6,252 bases of DNA from an uncultured Acidimicrobiia bacterium (GTDB taxonomy: Bacteria > Actinomycetota > Acidimicrobiia > Spongiisociales > JAENVV01): NCBI GenBank assembly GCA_905480085.1, contig CAJQPD010000087.1, positions 1 to 6,252 of the forward strand, read 5' to 3'. The translations under genes and the position numbers were made by a program. The notes below the pieces were generated by a model that searched no databases, was not told where the DNA came from, and saw only the letters and a program-made list of their open reading frames with translations. Below are positions 1-6,162 of the stretch, piece after piece; within the stretch, counting starts at the first letter, position 1, and each line of letters opens with the position of its first letter.

Positions 1-1
1 C

Positions 2-139
2 GGGTCGACCGAGGCTTCGGATGAGTCCGATGAAGCGTCACCCGACGCCGCGGATTCCACCGAAACAGCCAGCGCTGATGAAGGTGCTGTTGCGGAAGAC
101 ATCGACCAACTGCGGAAGGACCTTGACGAAGAGCTGTGA
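2..139 (+). CDS. C-terminal end of an unidentified acidic-tailed protein (5' partial)
   Basis: The frame is open from the window edge to TGA at 137-139 and codes for the last 45 residues of a protein that begins outside the window. The tail is rich in Asp, Glu, Ser, Ala and Thr and has almost no hydrophobic or basic residues until the end, where EDIDQLRKDLDEEL has the heptad look of a short charged helix. Such tails are usually disordered, so no family can be named. The stop lies 21 bases before the sulfurtransferase ATG and in the same frame, which suggests co-transcription. Codon use (GC-rich third positions) matches the neighbours. That it is coding is fairly clear; the function is unknown. 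Confidence 0.6.
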   Translation, partial: GSTEASDESDEASPDAADSTETASADEGAVAEDIDQLRKDLDEEL

Positions 140-160
140 ACGCACTGCCATACTGCCGGC

Positions 161-1054
161 ATGATCGTCAGCGCCGAATGGCTTGCTTCACAACTCAATG
201 ATCCCTCAATGCGCCTGGCCGATGTGCGCTCGTTCCTTGGCGAACCTGAGAAGGGGCGCCAGGAATACGCCATCGGTCATATTCCGGGCGCCCAGTTTCT
301 CGATCTTGAGAGTGACCTGGCCGGCCACGAGGGTGGCGGTCGGCACCCCCTCCCCGATCTCGACTCGTTTGCCAAGAGGATCGGGGGGCTTGGTATCGGG
401 CGTGATCACCGGGTGGTCATCTACGACGCAGATCATGGTTCAACGGCAGCCCGCTTATGGTGGATGCTCCGCCATCTTGGTCACGAGCACGTGGCCGTTC
501 TCGATGGTGGCTGGCCGGCCTGGATTCAGGCAGGCGGATCACAGACCTCCGTTCGGCCGAACTACCCGCCCGTTCATTATGAAGTGAATGTTCGGACCGA
601 TGACCAGGCAACCCGGACCGAAGTCGCCACGCGACCATCGACAACCACCCTCATCGATGCAAGGGCCGGTGCCCGTTACCGCGGCGAATTCGAACCCATC
701 GATCCGGTGGCCGGCCACATTGGGGGGGCGATCAACATCCCGCACGAAAGCCTGGCCAGGGGTGGCCGCATGCTCCCGGTCTCCGAACTAACCCCCCGTC
801 TCACGGACGGTCACGACTCCATCGCCTACTGCGGAAGCGGAGTCACTGCCTGCTACGTCATCCTCGCCCACGCCGTGGCAGGTCTCCCACTCCCGAGGCT
901 GTATGTCGGATCGTGGTCGGACTGGGTCGGGGCCGGAATGCCTGTGTCCGTCGCCGGGACGGATGCGGCCGGCGACAAAAGGGTGGGCATCGGCGAAGAG
1001 CTGGCGGCCGCCAACGATCGAGAACCAGGCTCCGATGAGGGGTGGTCGCCGTGA
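161..1054 (+). CDS. Sulfurtransferase with two rhodanese domains (3-mercaptopyruvate / thiosulfate type)
   Basis: This is a 297-residue tandem rhodanese protein of normal family length. Such enzymes move a sulfane sulfur from 3-mercaptopyruvate or thiosulfate through a cysteine persulfide to cyanide or a thiol, usually in the cytoplasm. The N-terminal domain (about 1-125) carries GHIPGAQFLDLE and the structural AARLWW signature but has Asp89 near the place of the catalytic Cys, so it is the usual inactive domain. The C-terminal domain (about 155-265) has RYRGEFEPIDPVAGHIGGA and the active-site loop CGSGVTA with Cys224. CGSGVT is the mercaptopyruvate (SseA/MST) form, whereas classical thiosulfate enzymes have CRKGVT; substrate choice is therefore inferred. 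ATG161 is the first start after the in-frame stop of the upstream gene. No clear Shine-Dalgarno precedes it, so expression may depend on the upstream gene. Its stop overlaps the next start. Confidence 0.93.
   Translation: MIVSAEWLASQLNDPSMRLADVRSFLGEPEKGRQEYAIGHIPGAQFLDLESDLAGHEGGGRHPLPDLDSFAKRIGGLGIGRDHRVVIYDADHGSTAARLWWMLRHLGHEHVAVLDGGWPAWIQAGGSQTSVRPNYPPVHYEVNVRTDDQATRTEVATRPSTTTLIDARAGARYRGEFEPIDPVAGHIGGAINIPHESLARGGRMLPVSELTPRLTDGHDSIAYCGSGVTACYVILAHAVAGLPLPRLYVGSWSDWVGAGMPVSVAGTDAAGDKRVGIGEELAAANDREPGSDEGWSP
1037..1054 (+). promoter_or_regulatory. Ribosome binding site and GTGA start/stop overlap
   Basis: GAGGGG at 1037-1042 lies eight bases before GTG1051, the ideal distance for a Shine-Dalgarno. 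GTG1051 shares GTGA (1051-1054) with the TGA stop of the sulfurtransferase. This arrangement selects GTG1051 over the in-frame GTG1042, which overlaps the Shine-Dalgarno itself, and suggests translational coupling between the two genes. Confidence 0.7.
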
Positions 1055-2052
1055 CCTCAGACGACACACCGCCCCCATCCCTCGACCATCTCTCGATTCC
1101 AGAACTCATCGAGCTCGGCCAACCCGATCCTCTCATTCGAAGGGTCGATTCACTTGCCGGTCGACGGGATTGGTCCGAAATGATCGACCTGCGCGACCGG
1201 TGCCACGAGGCGGTTGAACGCGGCAAACAACTCTGGGGCGTCGCCCACCATGTTGATTATCGGCTGGCCCTCGAAGCCGATCCGGACCTCGCAGCAGCGG
1301 TCGTCGATTCTCTGGCAAGCCGATTCACGCTCGGTCCGCTCACTGAGGTGGCAGCCACCTCCCATTCCTGGAACGAACTAGCGCCTTTCCTGCCAGTCGG
1401 TCCATCTCGTGACATTGTGGGCTACGAACGGGCACTGCGCGGCGATCCCCCACCCGACGCCAACCCGGTGCTCGAAATACCCGTAGCTCTATCCAGCTGG
1501 GAACCCGAATACGCCCTACCCAAGTACAAGTCAGATCGAGTCGAGGCCGATCCTCCGGCTGTCGAGCCCGGAGTGATAGTCGAACTCGGAGCTCCAGGGG
1601 AGATCATCACTGATCTCGAAACGACCGAAGCGCTAGCTCATCTTGCGGCTACCTGGACCGAGCACTCGAATGGTACGGCCGAGGCGTTGGCTGTGGAGGG
1701 AACTGCCGCCTCGGCGATCGCCGCACTTGGTCTCAAGCAGGCCGAGATGACCGAGATCCGTTTGGACCAGGCAATGGCGCTGATGGCATGGACCGCCTCG
1801 GGCGGGGGCGCCCACGGCCAACGCACCGGCGGCGCCTCAGGTCGATTCGCCGCCTGGTGGGCCCTGGCCTGCCTCACCGAGTTCACCGATGAATGGCCAC
1901 CCGATCCGGATGAACTCGGGACGGCCGGAGCCGAACTCCGCTGGTACTGGTGGTCGGACCTCTACCCGGCGACCGGATGGGCCTGTCGAATTGCGGTCGA
2001 GGATCCCCAAGCTGGGTATGCCTGGGTCCTCAACGCCGCCGACGCCGCCTGA
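1051..2052 (+). CDS. Conserved hypothetical protein in operon with the sulfurtransferase
   Basis: This 333-residue, mostly acidic protein starts at GTG1051, which has a good Shine-Dalgarno and overlaps the preceding stop by four bases. I do not recognise the family with confidence; it may belong to an actinobacterial domain of unknown function. The N-terminal half (about 12-110) is helical, with Leu/Ile- and Trp-containing segments such as RRDWSEMIDLRDRC. A loop rich in Pro and acidic residues (about 128-180) follows. The C-terminal half holds short clusters that look conserved: WTEHSNGTAEALAVEG (about 198-213), a Gly-rich GGGAHGQRTGGASGRFAAWW segment (about 251-270), and aromatic-rich ELRWYWWSDLYPATGWACRIAVED. 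No signal peptide or membrane helix is seen, so it is probably cytoplasmic. The Gly/His/Arg-rich segment could bind a nucleotide or phosphate, but that is a guess. The tight link suggests a role connected with sulfur transfer or co-expression only. Confidence 0.85.
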   Translation: MTSDDTPPPSLDHLSIPELIELGQPDPLIRRVDSLAGRRDWSEMIDLRDRCHEAVERGKQLWGVAHHVDYRLALEADPDLAAAVVDSLASRFTLGPLTEVAATSHSWNELAPFLPVGPSRDIVGYERALRGDPPPDANPVLEIPVALSSWEPEYALPKYKSDRVEADPPAVEPGVIVELGAPGEIITDLETTEALAHLAATWTEHSNGTAEALAVEGTAASAIAALGLKQAEMTEIRLDQAMALMAWTASGGGAHGQRTGGASGRFAAWWALACLTEFTDEWPPDPDELGTAGAELRWYWWSDLYPATGWACRIAVEDPQAGYAWVLNAADAA

Positions 2053-2095
2053 ACCCCCCGTTCCGAGGGCCCCAGCGCCCACTATCGGGTGCTGC

Positions 2096-2204
2096 AACCC
2101 CGGGTTCCTGTGCGAACCCAGGGTTATTCTCCGGGCTCCAACGATCGATTTCCGCGTGCAGGAACCCTGGGTTTAACCCAGGGTTTGGGCGAGAACCCTG
2201 GGTT
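2096..2204. repeat. Five copies of the 11-base palindrome AACCC-N-GGGTT
   Basis: Copies lie at 2096-2106 (centre C), 2115-2125 (A), 2163-2173 (T), 2175-2185 (A) and 2194-2204 (T). All ten arm bases are identical in every copy. Start-to-start distances are 19, 48, 12 and 19, so copies 1-2 and 4-5 each have an 8-base spacer. A degenerate sixth copy (AACCCCCCGTT, 2052-2062) overlaps the stop of the upstream gene. The block fills most of the 159-base gap between two convergent genes and contains no credible gene. Because every arm can pair with several others, alternative hairpins are possible. A role as terminator, extragenic palindromic repeat or protein binding array is not resolved. Confidence 0.8.
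2163..2185. terminator. Candidate bidirectional terminator hairpin between convergent genes
   Basis: The two adjacent palindromes at 2163-2173 and 2175-2185 form a perfect inverted repeat around T2174. As RNA this gives a nine-pair stem, AACCCTGGG (2163-2171) with CCCAGGGTT (2177-2185), and a five-base TTTAA loop. It sits between the 3' ends of two facing genes, where a two-way terminator is expected. There is no T-tract on either side, so it is not a classical intrinsic terminator; T-less hairpins are often proposed as terminators in actinobacteria, but activity is inferred. Confidence 0.4.
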
Positions 2205-2211
2205 CGAACGA

Positions 2212-4020
2212 TCAGGGGATTTGGAGGGCTTCTTCGGCGGCGGTGAGATCCTGCTCGCCGGACAGCACGCCGGCGAAGAGGTCACCGTGCGTTGCGAGGC
2301 GGTCCCAGACATTGGCCATCGTGAAGTCACCGTTCTTGAGATCATCCAACTCGTCCCACTTGATCGGGATTGAGACCGGAGCCCCAGGACGCGGACGAAT
2401 CGAGTAGACGGATGCGATGGTCTGGCCTGTGGCATTGCGAAACGCATCGATGAATACCCGATTGCCACGCTTCGGTTTGTCCCATTCCATGGTGATATCA
2501 GCCGGATTGGCAGCCGCCATCAGCATCCCGACGGCGTACACGAAGTTCCGGACCCGTTCCTGAGTATGCCCCTCGGCCAACGGGACATACACATGAATCC
2601 CTCGCGACCCTGACAACTTCGGGTAGCCGACCAGGCCGAGCTGACCAAGCAGCGTCTCCAACAGGCGGGCCGTGTCCACCACCTGCTGCCAGGTCACGTC
2701 ACCTGCGGGGTCCAGGTCGAACACCGCCCAATCAGGCGTATCGGGGGTGGTCCATCGAGAGTGGAAAGGATGCAGCTCGATACAACCCATGTTGGCGAAC
2801 CACATGAGTGATTCCCGGTTGGCCGCCAACAGGAAATCAATGTCACCGCCCATCGATTCAGACGACACAAGACCGGTCGCCATCCAATCCGGCTGATGCC
2901 CAGGAGCCCGCTTCTCGTAAAACGATTGCCCGGCTATTCCGTTCGGGTACCTGCTCATCGAGATCGGACGATCGGCCAGATGAGGAAGCAGTAACGGAGC
3001 AACCGAGGCGTAGTACTGGATCATGTCCCCTTTCGTGAACTGGCCAGGAAACATTTCCTTGTCAACGTTCGAAACCGATAAGGGCCGCCGGGTCCGCAGG
3101 ACTCGCCACCGATCCGCTTCCTTGACGACGTTGACCTGACGCGGAACCCCTGCCATATGCAATCCGACCGGGCGCCCTTCGTCAGACCCGCGAACTCTGA
3201 CGGTGGCTGCGACCGCTTCAGCGTAAATCTCATCGTGGCTCTCTCGATCTCGCGATTCGGAGATCACGACCATGTCAATGCCACGATTCCAGGCCGCCTC
3301 GATCAGGGGCTCAATGCGAAGGGTCCCCGTGCCGTACCGAACGTGCCGGATCTCGCCGTGCTCACCGAACTCGTTGTCCGAGAACTGGCACTGAAGCGGA
3401 TCGGTCTTCCACTCCGGGAAGGAATCAATCACGAATCCAAGAACCTGATCGAACGCTTCCACCGAGGTGAGCGCTCCTCTGGTGGTGGCATGCACATGGG
3501 CCCAGTCGATCAGCGGATAGACAAATGGGAACTCCTCGGCGAGCAACGCTATGTCGCCGATCGAACCGAAGTTGTTGTCGTTGCCCGACGTTTCGAATCC
3601 GAGCGCCACGCCGAGGTGAGCAATCTTCGGCGACAGATAATCGAGCCGCCGCCGGACCAGGTCCATCGTCGCCGCCGGCTCACGATCGCCATGGACTCCG
3701 ATGTGGGCGCAGATGATCCGGGCTCCGAGGGCTCGGCCAAGTTTCATCGAATGCTCCAGCGCCGATACCGGCAGCTTGGCCTTTTCGTCGTCGGCTCCGG
3801 TCAGAGTGGCAAAGTAGGGAGCGTGAAGCGAGAGGTCGATACCTCGCTCAGCGGCAGCTTTCCCGAAAGCAACACAACGTTTCTCTTTCCAGGGAAAGTC
3901 TTTCGTGAACCCGAGTTCGTACGCCGAGTGCCCGCGAGAGACCAGCTCATCCAAGAAGAGTGCATCGTCCACCCCTTCGGGCGGCAATCCGGACATCCCG
4001 AAGCGCAACATGCCCGCCAT
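2212..4020 (-). CDS. Endonuclease IV-like TIM barrel fused to LigD-type primase-polymerase domain
   Basis: This 602-residue protein reads through without interruption. Residues about 1-275 resemble the endonuclease IV (AP endonuclease 2-like) barrel: LSLHAPY with His66, His106, Glu143, IDWAH with Asp172/His175, His226 and Glu255 fall where Nfo has metal ligands. The position of Nfo His216 appears to be Gln212, and Asp229 is not conserved in place, so the metal site is altered. Residues about 290-602 are a LigD polymerase (archaeo-eukaryotic primase family): NVDKEMFPGQFTKGDMIQYY, RPISMSRYPNG, FYEKRAPGHQPDW, catalytic FDLDP (Asp435, Asp437), SGSRGIHVYVPL (His476) and VFIDAFRN (Asp525). No phosphoesterase or ligase domain is present. 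Known LigD-Pol enzymes fill short gaps, often with ribonucleotides; a coupled abasic-site cleavage and gap-filling role is my inference. An in-frame TGA three codons upstream limits the start to Met1 or Met4; neither has a strong Shine-Dalgarno. Confidence 0.9.
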   Translation of the reverse strand: MAGMLRFGMSGLPPEGVDDALFLDELVSRGHSAYELGFTKDFPWKEKRCVAFGKAAAERGIDLSLHAPYFATLTGADDEKAKLPVSALEHSMKLGRALGARIICAHIGVHGDREPAATMDLVRRRLDYLSPKIAHLGVALGFETSGNDNNFGSIGDIALLAEEFPFVYPLIDWAHVHATTRGALTSVEAFDQVLGFVIDSFPEWKTDPLQCQFSDNEFGEHGEIRHVRYGTGTLRIEPLIEAAWNRGIDMVVISESRDRESHDEIYAEAVAATVRVRGSDEGRPVGLHMAGVPRQVNVVKEADRWRVLRTRRPLSVSNVDKEMFPGQFTKGDMIQYYASVAPLLLPHLADRPISMSRYPNGIAGQSFYEKRAPGHQPDWMATGLVSSESMGGDIDFLLAANRESLMWFANMGCIELHPFHSRWTTPDTPDWAVFDLDPAGDVTWQQVVDTARLLETLLGQLGLVGYPKLSGSRGIHVYVPLAEGHTQERVRNFVYAVGMLMAAANPADITMEWDKPKRGNRVFIDAFRNATGQTIASVYSIRPRPGAPVSIPIKWDELDDLKNGDFTMANVWDRLATHGDLFAGVLSGEQDLTAAEEALQIP

Positions 4021-4079
4021 TCTGGTCGCTCAACAAGCCCGGTTGCCATCGCGCGCCGGCCCACACCACCATCTATCTC

Positions 4080-4098
4080 TCGCGATGTCACATCGCGA
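4080..4098. promoter_or_regulatory. Perfect 19-base dyad, candidate operator for the fusion repair gene
   Basis: TCGCGATGT (4080-4088) and ACATCGCGA (4090-4098) are exact reverse complements around a single base, C4089. The site lies 60 bases upstream of the ATG of the endonuclease IV/LigD-Pol fusion and 25 bases beyond the stop of the acetyltransferase gene, inside a 103-base gap between the two minus-strand genes. Two nine-base arms with a one-base centre are typical of a site for a dimeric regulator. It does not match the actinobacterial LexA box (CGAAC-N4-GTTCG). A hairpin (seven pairs, five-base loop) is an alternative, but no T-tract follows on the minus strand. The regulator is unknown. 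Confidence 0.5.
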
Positions 4099-4123
4099 AC
4101 GTCCGGACATCTGGCTGGGGCCT

Positions 4124-4576
4124 CTACCGCCGAGGTGCGTAGTAGGGATTGGTGAACGGCCAGACGGTGGCCAGCCAATCAGACACGGCCTCCCAAACCA
4201 CCCGATCCAACTCTGCTCGTGAAGCCCGAACCCATGACTTGACCTCGGCATCGTGACCCTCGATGTCGGTTGGCTTGATATACAGGCAGCCGACCACGTC
4301 TTCGCCATCGAGTATCGAATAAGCGAAGGCAACTCGCTCGGCAAACTCCTTGGCATGCCGATTCAAATCGGAAAGGTTCTCCTCAAGAGTCATCGGAACC
4401 GGCCAACTCCCTTGCCAGCTTTCAGAGCCAGGCGTGGCAACGATATGGTCAACGCTCGACATCCACGCCGCATGGTCGCGTTCGTTGTGAACTGCAGCCA
4501 GAGGCTCGAGGCGGAATCCGGGGCCTACTAACGAGCCGGGCACAACAAAGTCGACAGGAACGAGTGGAGCATTCAC
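4124..4576 (-). CDS. GNAT-family N-acetyltransferase
   Basis: The 150-residue product resembles small GNAT proteins of actinobacteria, which transfer an acetyl group from acetyl-CoA to an amine; the substrate is unknown. Visible signatures are FRLEPL (about 21-26), HNERDHAAWMSSVDHI (30-45), MTLEENLSDLNRHAKEFAER (62-81), the core strand FAYSILDGEDVVGCLYIKP (84-102), then SWVRASRAELDRVVWEAV (114-131) with SDWL and WPF near the end. The canonical acetyl-CoA loop (Q/RxxGxG/A) is not obvious, so catalysis is not proven. I prefer GTG at 4576-4574 because it gives MNAPLVPVDFVVPG, the usual N-terminus of relatives as I recall them, with AGAG eight bases upstream. A TTG at 4624 would add 16 residues. 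It is co-directional with the fusion gene, 103 bases apart, and divergent from the lipoprotein gene. Confidence 0.8.
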   Translation of the reverse strand: MNAPLVPVDFVVPGSLVGPGFRLEPLAAVHNERDHAAWMSSVDHIVATPGSESWQGSWPVPMTLEENLSDLNRHAKEFAERVAFAYSILDGEDVVGCLYIKPTDIEGHDAEVKSWVRASRAELDRVVWEAVSDWLATVWPFTNPYYAPRR

Positions 4577-4649
4577 ACGCCAGACTCTATCGAAGAACGC
4601 TACCCGCCAATTCCCGGTCGGCAATCCCGGAACTATCCGCGACGGCGAC

Positions 4650-4663
4650 TACGTTACGTACCC
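4650..4663 (+). promoter_or_regulatory. Possible -10 element giving a leaderless lipoprotein transcript
   Basis: TACGTT at 4650-4655 fits the relaxed actinobacterial -10 pattern TANNNT and ends eight bases before ATG4664, so transcription would begin at or next to the start codon. No Shine-Dalgarno is present before that ATG, which agrees with a leaderless mRNA. No convincing -35 is seen. The match is short and could be chance. Confidence 0.25.
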
Positions 4664-6034
4664 ATGTTGCGGTCTCTGTCCAGCATCCTCATCGGAGCCT
4701 TGTTGCTCGTTGCCTGCTCGACCGACCTACCGGCGGCCTCCCCGGCCGCTCCAACGGTGTCGCAGCCAACCACCACTTCCTCCCCAGCCCCGGTCAGCCC
4801 GAGCACCACGTTGGCGAGTCCAACGACAACGAGCACCACCACCAACGTTGATGACTCGGTCACCCCTGATATTGATTCCGCCGTTCCCGAGAAGCATCTC
4901 GAGAACTACTTGGCGGCGCTGGCTGCCGGAGCCTATGAGCAGGCCGGGTTCCCGGCTACGAATGCCGGTACTGCCTTCGGCGACAACGAGAACATCGCCG
5001 CAGCAGACTATTTGGGAACGGCTTGCGAGCCGGATCTCTGCAACGGGCCATATAGGATCGAGCCGGGCGACCCGTTTATCCAATACGACGGAATCGCCCC
5101 ACCTCGCTGGAACTTCTCAGTCACCCACGAACCGTCCGGAGAGGCCACGACGATGACGGTCGGCATGTTTGAGGGCCAGTTCGTCATAGCCGATCTTCCG
5201 CCGCTCGTGGAGTCACCCCAGCCCGACGACCTCCTGACCCGGTTGTTCGGCAGCGACCAACCCGACTACGCGGTCGTCGAACGATTCGATGCGTTCGAAA
5301 TCCAACTTGCTGGCACCAACACCTGGGTGACCAATTGGTTCGCTGACACCGCCTGGTTCGTGGAGGGTGACGTGGTAGTCAGTTATGGGGATACCAACGG
5401 CGTCCACGTGACCCCGCTTGCAGCGCCACAGGAATCGCTCATCTACGAATGCCCGGACATCATCGTTAGGGAGGGGCGGACGCTGGTGTTGGACCTTTGC
5501 GACCCGATGGCACCTGGCCTGTACGGATTCGGAACTGCTGATCGGTATCCCTTTCTCATCGACCCGCTGGAGATCGAGCCCTATGAGAGTGGCGGGGTGA
5601 GTTATCTCGAACGAGGCGGAACTGCGGTCGTGACGCTCGGCGACGCCGAAGGAAACACCAGCGAACTGATCAGTACAACCGGCGCCGACCTACTGAGAGG
5701 CGATTACGCCGGATACCGGACCCTATCTGCCGACGGGAGCCGGTTCATCTACACCGACCACAGCCAGGGCAGCGGCACGTACAACCACTTCTGGAGTCCA
5801 GTCGTCGTTGTGCGTACAACGGACACGGGCGCTGAACTCCTCCGACTCGTCCTCGACGGTCCGGTCACCTGTCTCGAATCGGACGGCCTCTGGGTGCTCG
5901 CCTGCGAAGGTGATGTCGACCGCATGCTCGAAGGCGATCCCGGCATCATTGCACTGGTCGCCTACAACGTCGAAACCGGCGAGACGAACCGGATCGCAAC
6001 TGGTACCCGGGTGTTCCTCCCGTCGAAACCGTAA
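4664..6034 (+). CDS. Secreted lipoprotein of unknown function with three likely disulfide pairs
   Basis: The 456-residue protein begins with a lipoprotein signal peptide: MLRSLSSILIGALL, a hydrophobic core, then the lipobox LVAC with Cys18 as the lipidated residue. It should therefore be exported and anchored to the outer face of the membrane. Residues about 19-65 are a flexible Ala/Pro/Ser/Thr linker. The folded part may start with a small alpha/beta domain (about 70-180, HLENYLAALAAGAYEQAG, possibly NTF2-like). It continues with beta-rich, repeat-like stretches such as YRTLSADGSRFIYTDHS and VAYNVETGETNRIATGT, which recall propeller blades. Six further cysteines (121, 126, 263, 279, 403, 414) fall in three close pairs, consistent with disulfides outside the cell. 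I do not recognise the family; both domain guesses are weak. ATG4664 is set by the signal peptide. It is divergent from the acetyltransferase gene. Confidence 0.88.
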   Translation: MLRSLSSILIGALLLVACSTDLPAASPAAPTVSQPTTTSSPAPVSPSTTLASPTTTSTTTNVDDSVTPDIDSAVPEKHLENYLAALAAGAYEQAGFPATNAGTAFGDNENIAAADYLGTACEPDLCNGPYRIEPGDPFIQYDGIAPPRWNFSVTHEPSGEATTMTVGMFEGQFVIADLPPLVESPQPDDLLTRLFGSDQPDYAVVERFDAFEIQLAGTNTWVTNWFADTAWFVEGDVVVSYGDTNGVHVTPLAAPQESLIYECPDIIVREGRTLVLDLCDPMAPGLYGFGTADRYPFLIDPLEIEPYESGGVSYLERGGTAVVTLGDAEGNTSELISTTGADLLRGDYAGYRTLSADGSRFIYTDHSQGSGTYNHFWSPVVVVRTTDTGAELLRLVLDGPVTCLESDGLWVLACEGDVDRMLEGDPGIIALVAYNVETGETNRIATGTRVFLPSKP

Positions 6035-6035
6035 A

Positions 6036-6072
6036 AACGATTTCCCCCGCGATGCGTGCAGCGGGTATCGTT
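6036..6072 (+). terminator. Hairpin between the lipoprotein gene and tRNA-Lys
   Basis: AACGAT (6036-6041) pairs with ATCGTT (6067-6072) and CCCGC (6046-6050) with GCGGG (6061-6065), leaving a 4-by-1 internal loop and a ten-base hairpin loop. It begins one base after the lipoprotein stop. No T-run follows, so it is at best a weak or factor-aided terminator. TATCGT (6066-6071) within its right arm also resembles a -10 element twelve bases before the tRNA, so promoter and hairpin may overlap. Confidence 0.35.
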
Positions 6073-6083
6073 AAGGGACCATT

Positions 6084-6157
6084 GGGTCTGTAGCTCAATC
6101 CGGTAGAGCAGCGGACTTTTAATCCGTTGGTTGTGGGTTCAATTCCCACCGGACCCA
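6084..6157 (+). tRNA. tRNA-Lys (anticodon UUU)
   Basis: A complete cloverleaf can be drawn. The acceptor stem pairs GGGTCTG (6084-6090) with CGGACCC (6150-6156), with one G-T wobble. The D stem is GCTC/GAGC (6093-6096, 6106-6109). The anticodon stem is GCGGA/TCCGT (6111-6115, 6123-6127) around the loop CTTTTAA, placing TTT at 6118-6120. The variable loop has five bases (TGGTT). The T arm is GTGGG-TTCAATT-CCCAC (6133-6149). The discriminator is A6157, and the CCA end is not encoded and would be added by tRNA nucleotidyltransferase. It decodes AAA and AAG lysine codons. Confidence 0.97.
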
Positions 6158-6162
6158 CCCCT

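Noticed and set aside
2096..2204. CRISPR-like array
   Set aside because: The repeat unit is only 11 bases, spacers are 1, 8 or 37 bases, and no cas gene is in the window.
1889..2246. Plus-strand frames running over the palindrome array
   Set aside because: They overlap the end of the 333-residue gene in other frames and translate the repeats into Pro/Gly/Arg-rich, low-complexity peptides without a credible start.
3133..3156. Separate gene for the LigD polymerase domain starting at internal ATG (Met289)
   Set aside because: There is no stop or frameshift between the domains, and no well-placed Shine-Dalgarno before this ATG, so a single fused protein is the simpler reading. An additional internal start cannot be fully excluded.
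4080..4100. SOS (LexA) box upstream of the repair fusion
   Set aside because: The dyad TCGCGATGT/ACATCGCGA and the nearby CGAACGTCCGG do not match CGAAC-N4-GTTCG, so SOS control cannot be claimed.
3157..4155. Plus-strand frame of 332 codons
   Set aside because: It lies almost wholly antisense to the endonuclease IV/LigD-Pol fusion, whose protein has clear catalytic motifs. The plus-strand translation is Arg-rich with no recognisable domain.
4577..4624. TTG4624 as start of the acetyltransferase
   Set aside because: The extra 16 residues look unlike the N-terminus of relatives, TTG is a rare start and no Shine-Dalgarno precedes it; GTG4576 fits better, though this is not certain.
5946..6158. 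Minus-strand reading frame beginning MGPVGIEPTTNGLKVRCS
   Set aside because: It is the antisense of tRNA-Lys. The GIEPTTNGL-type peptide is a well-known false protein produced by translating tRNA genes on the opposite strand.
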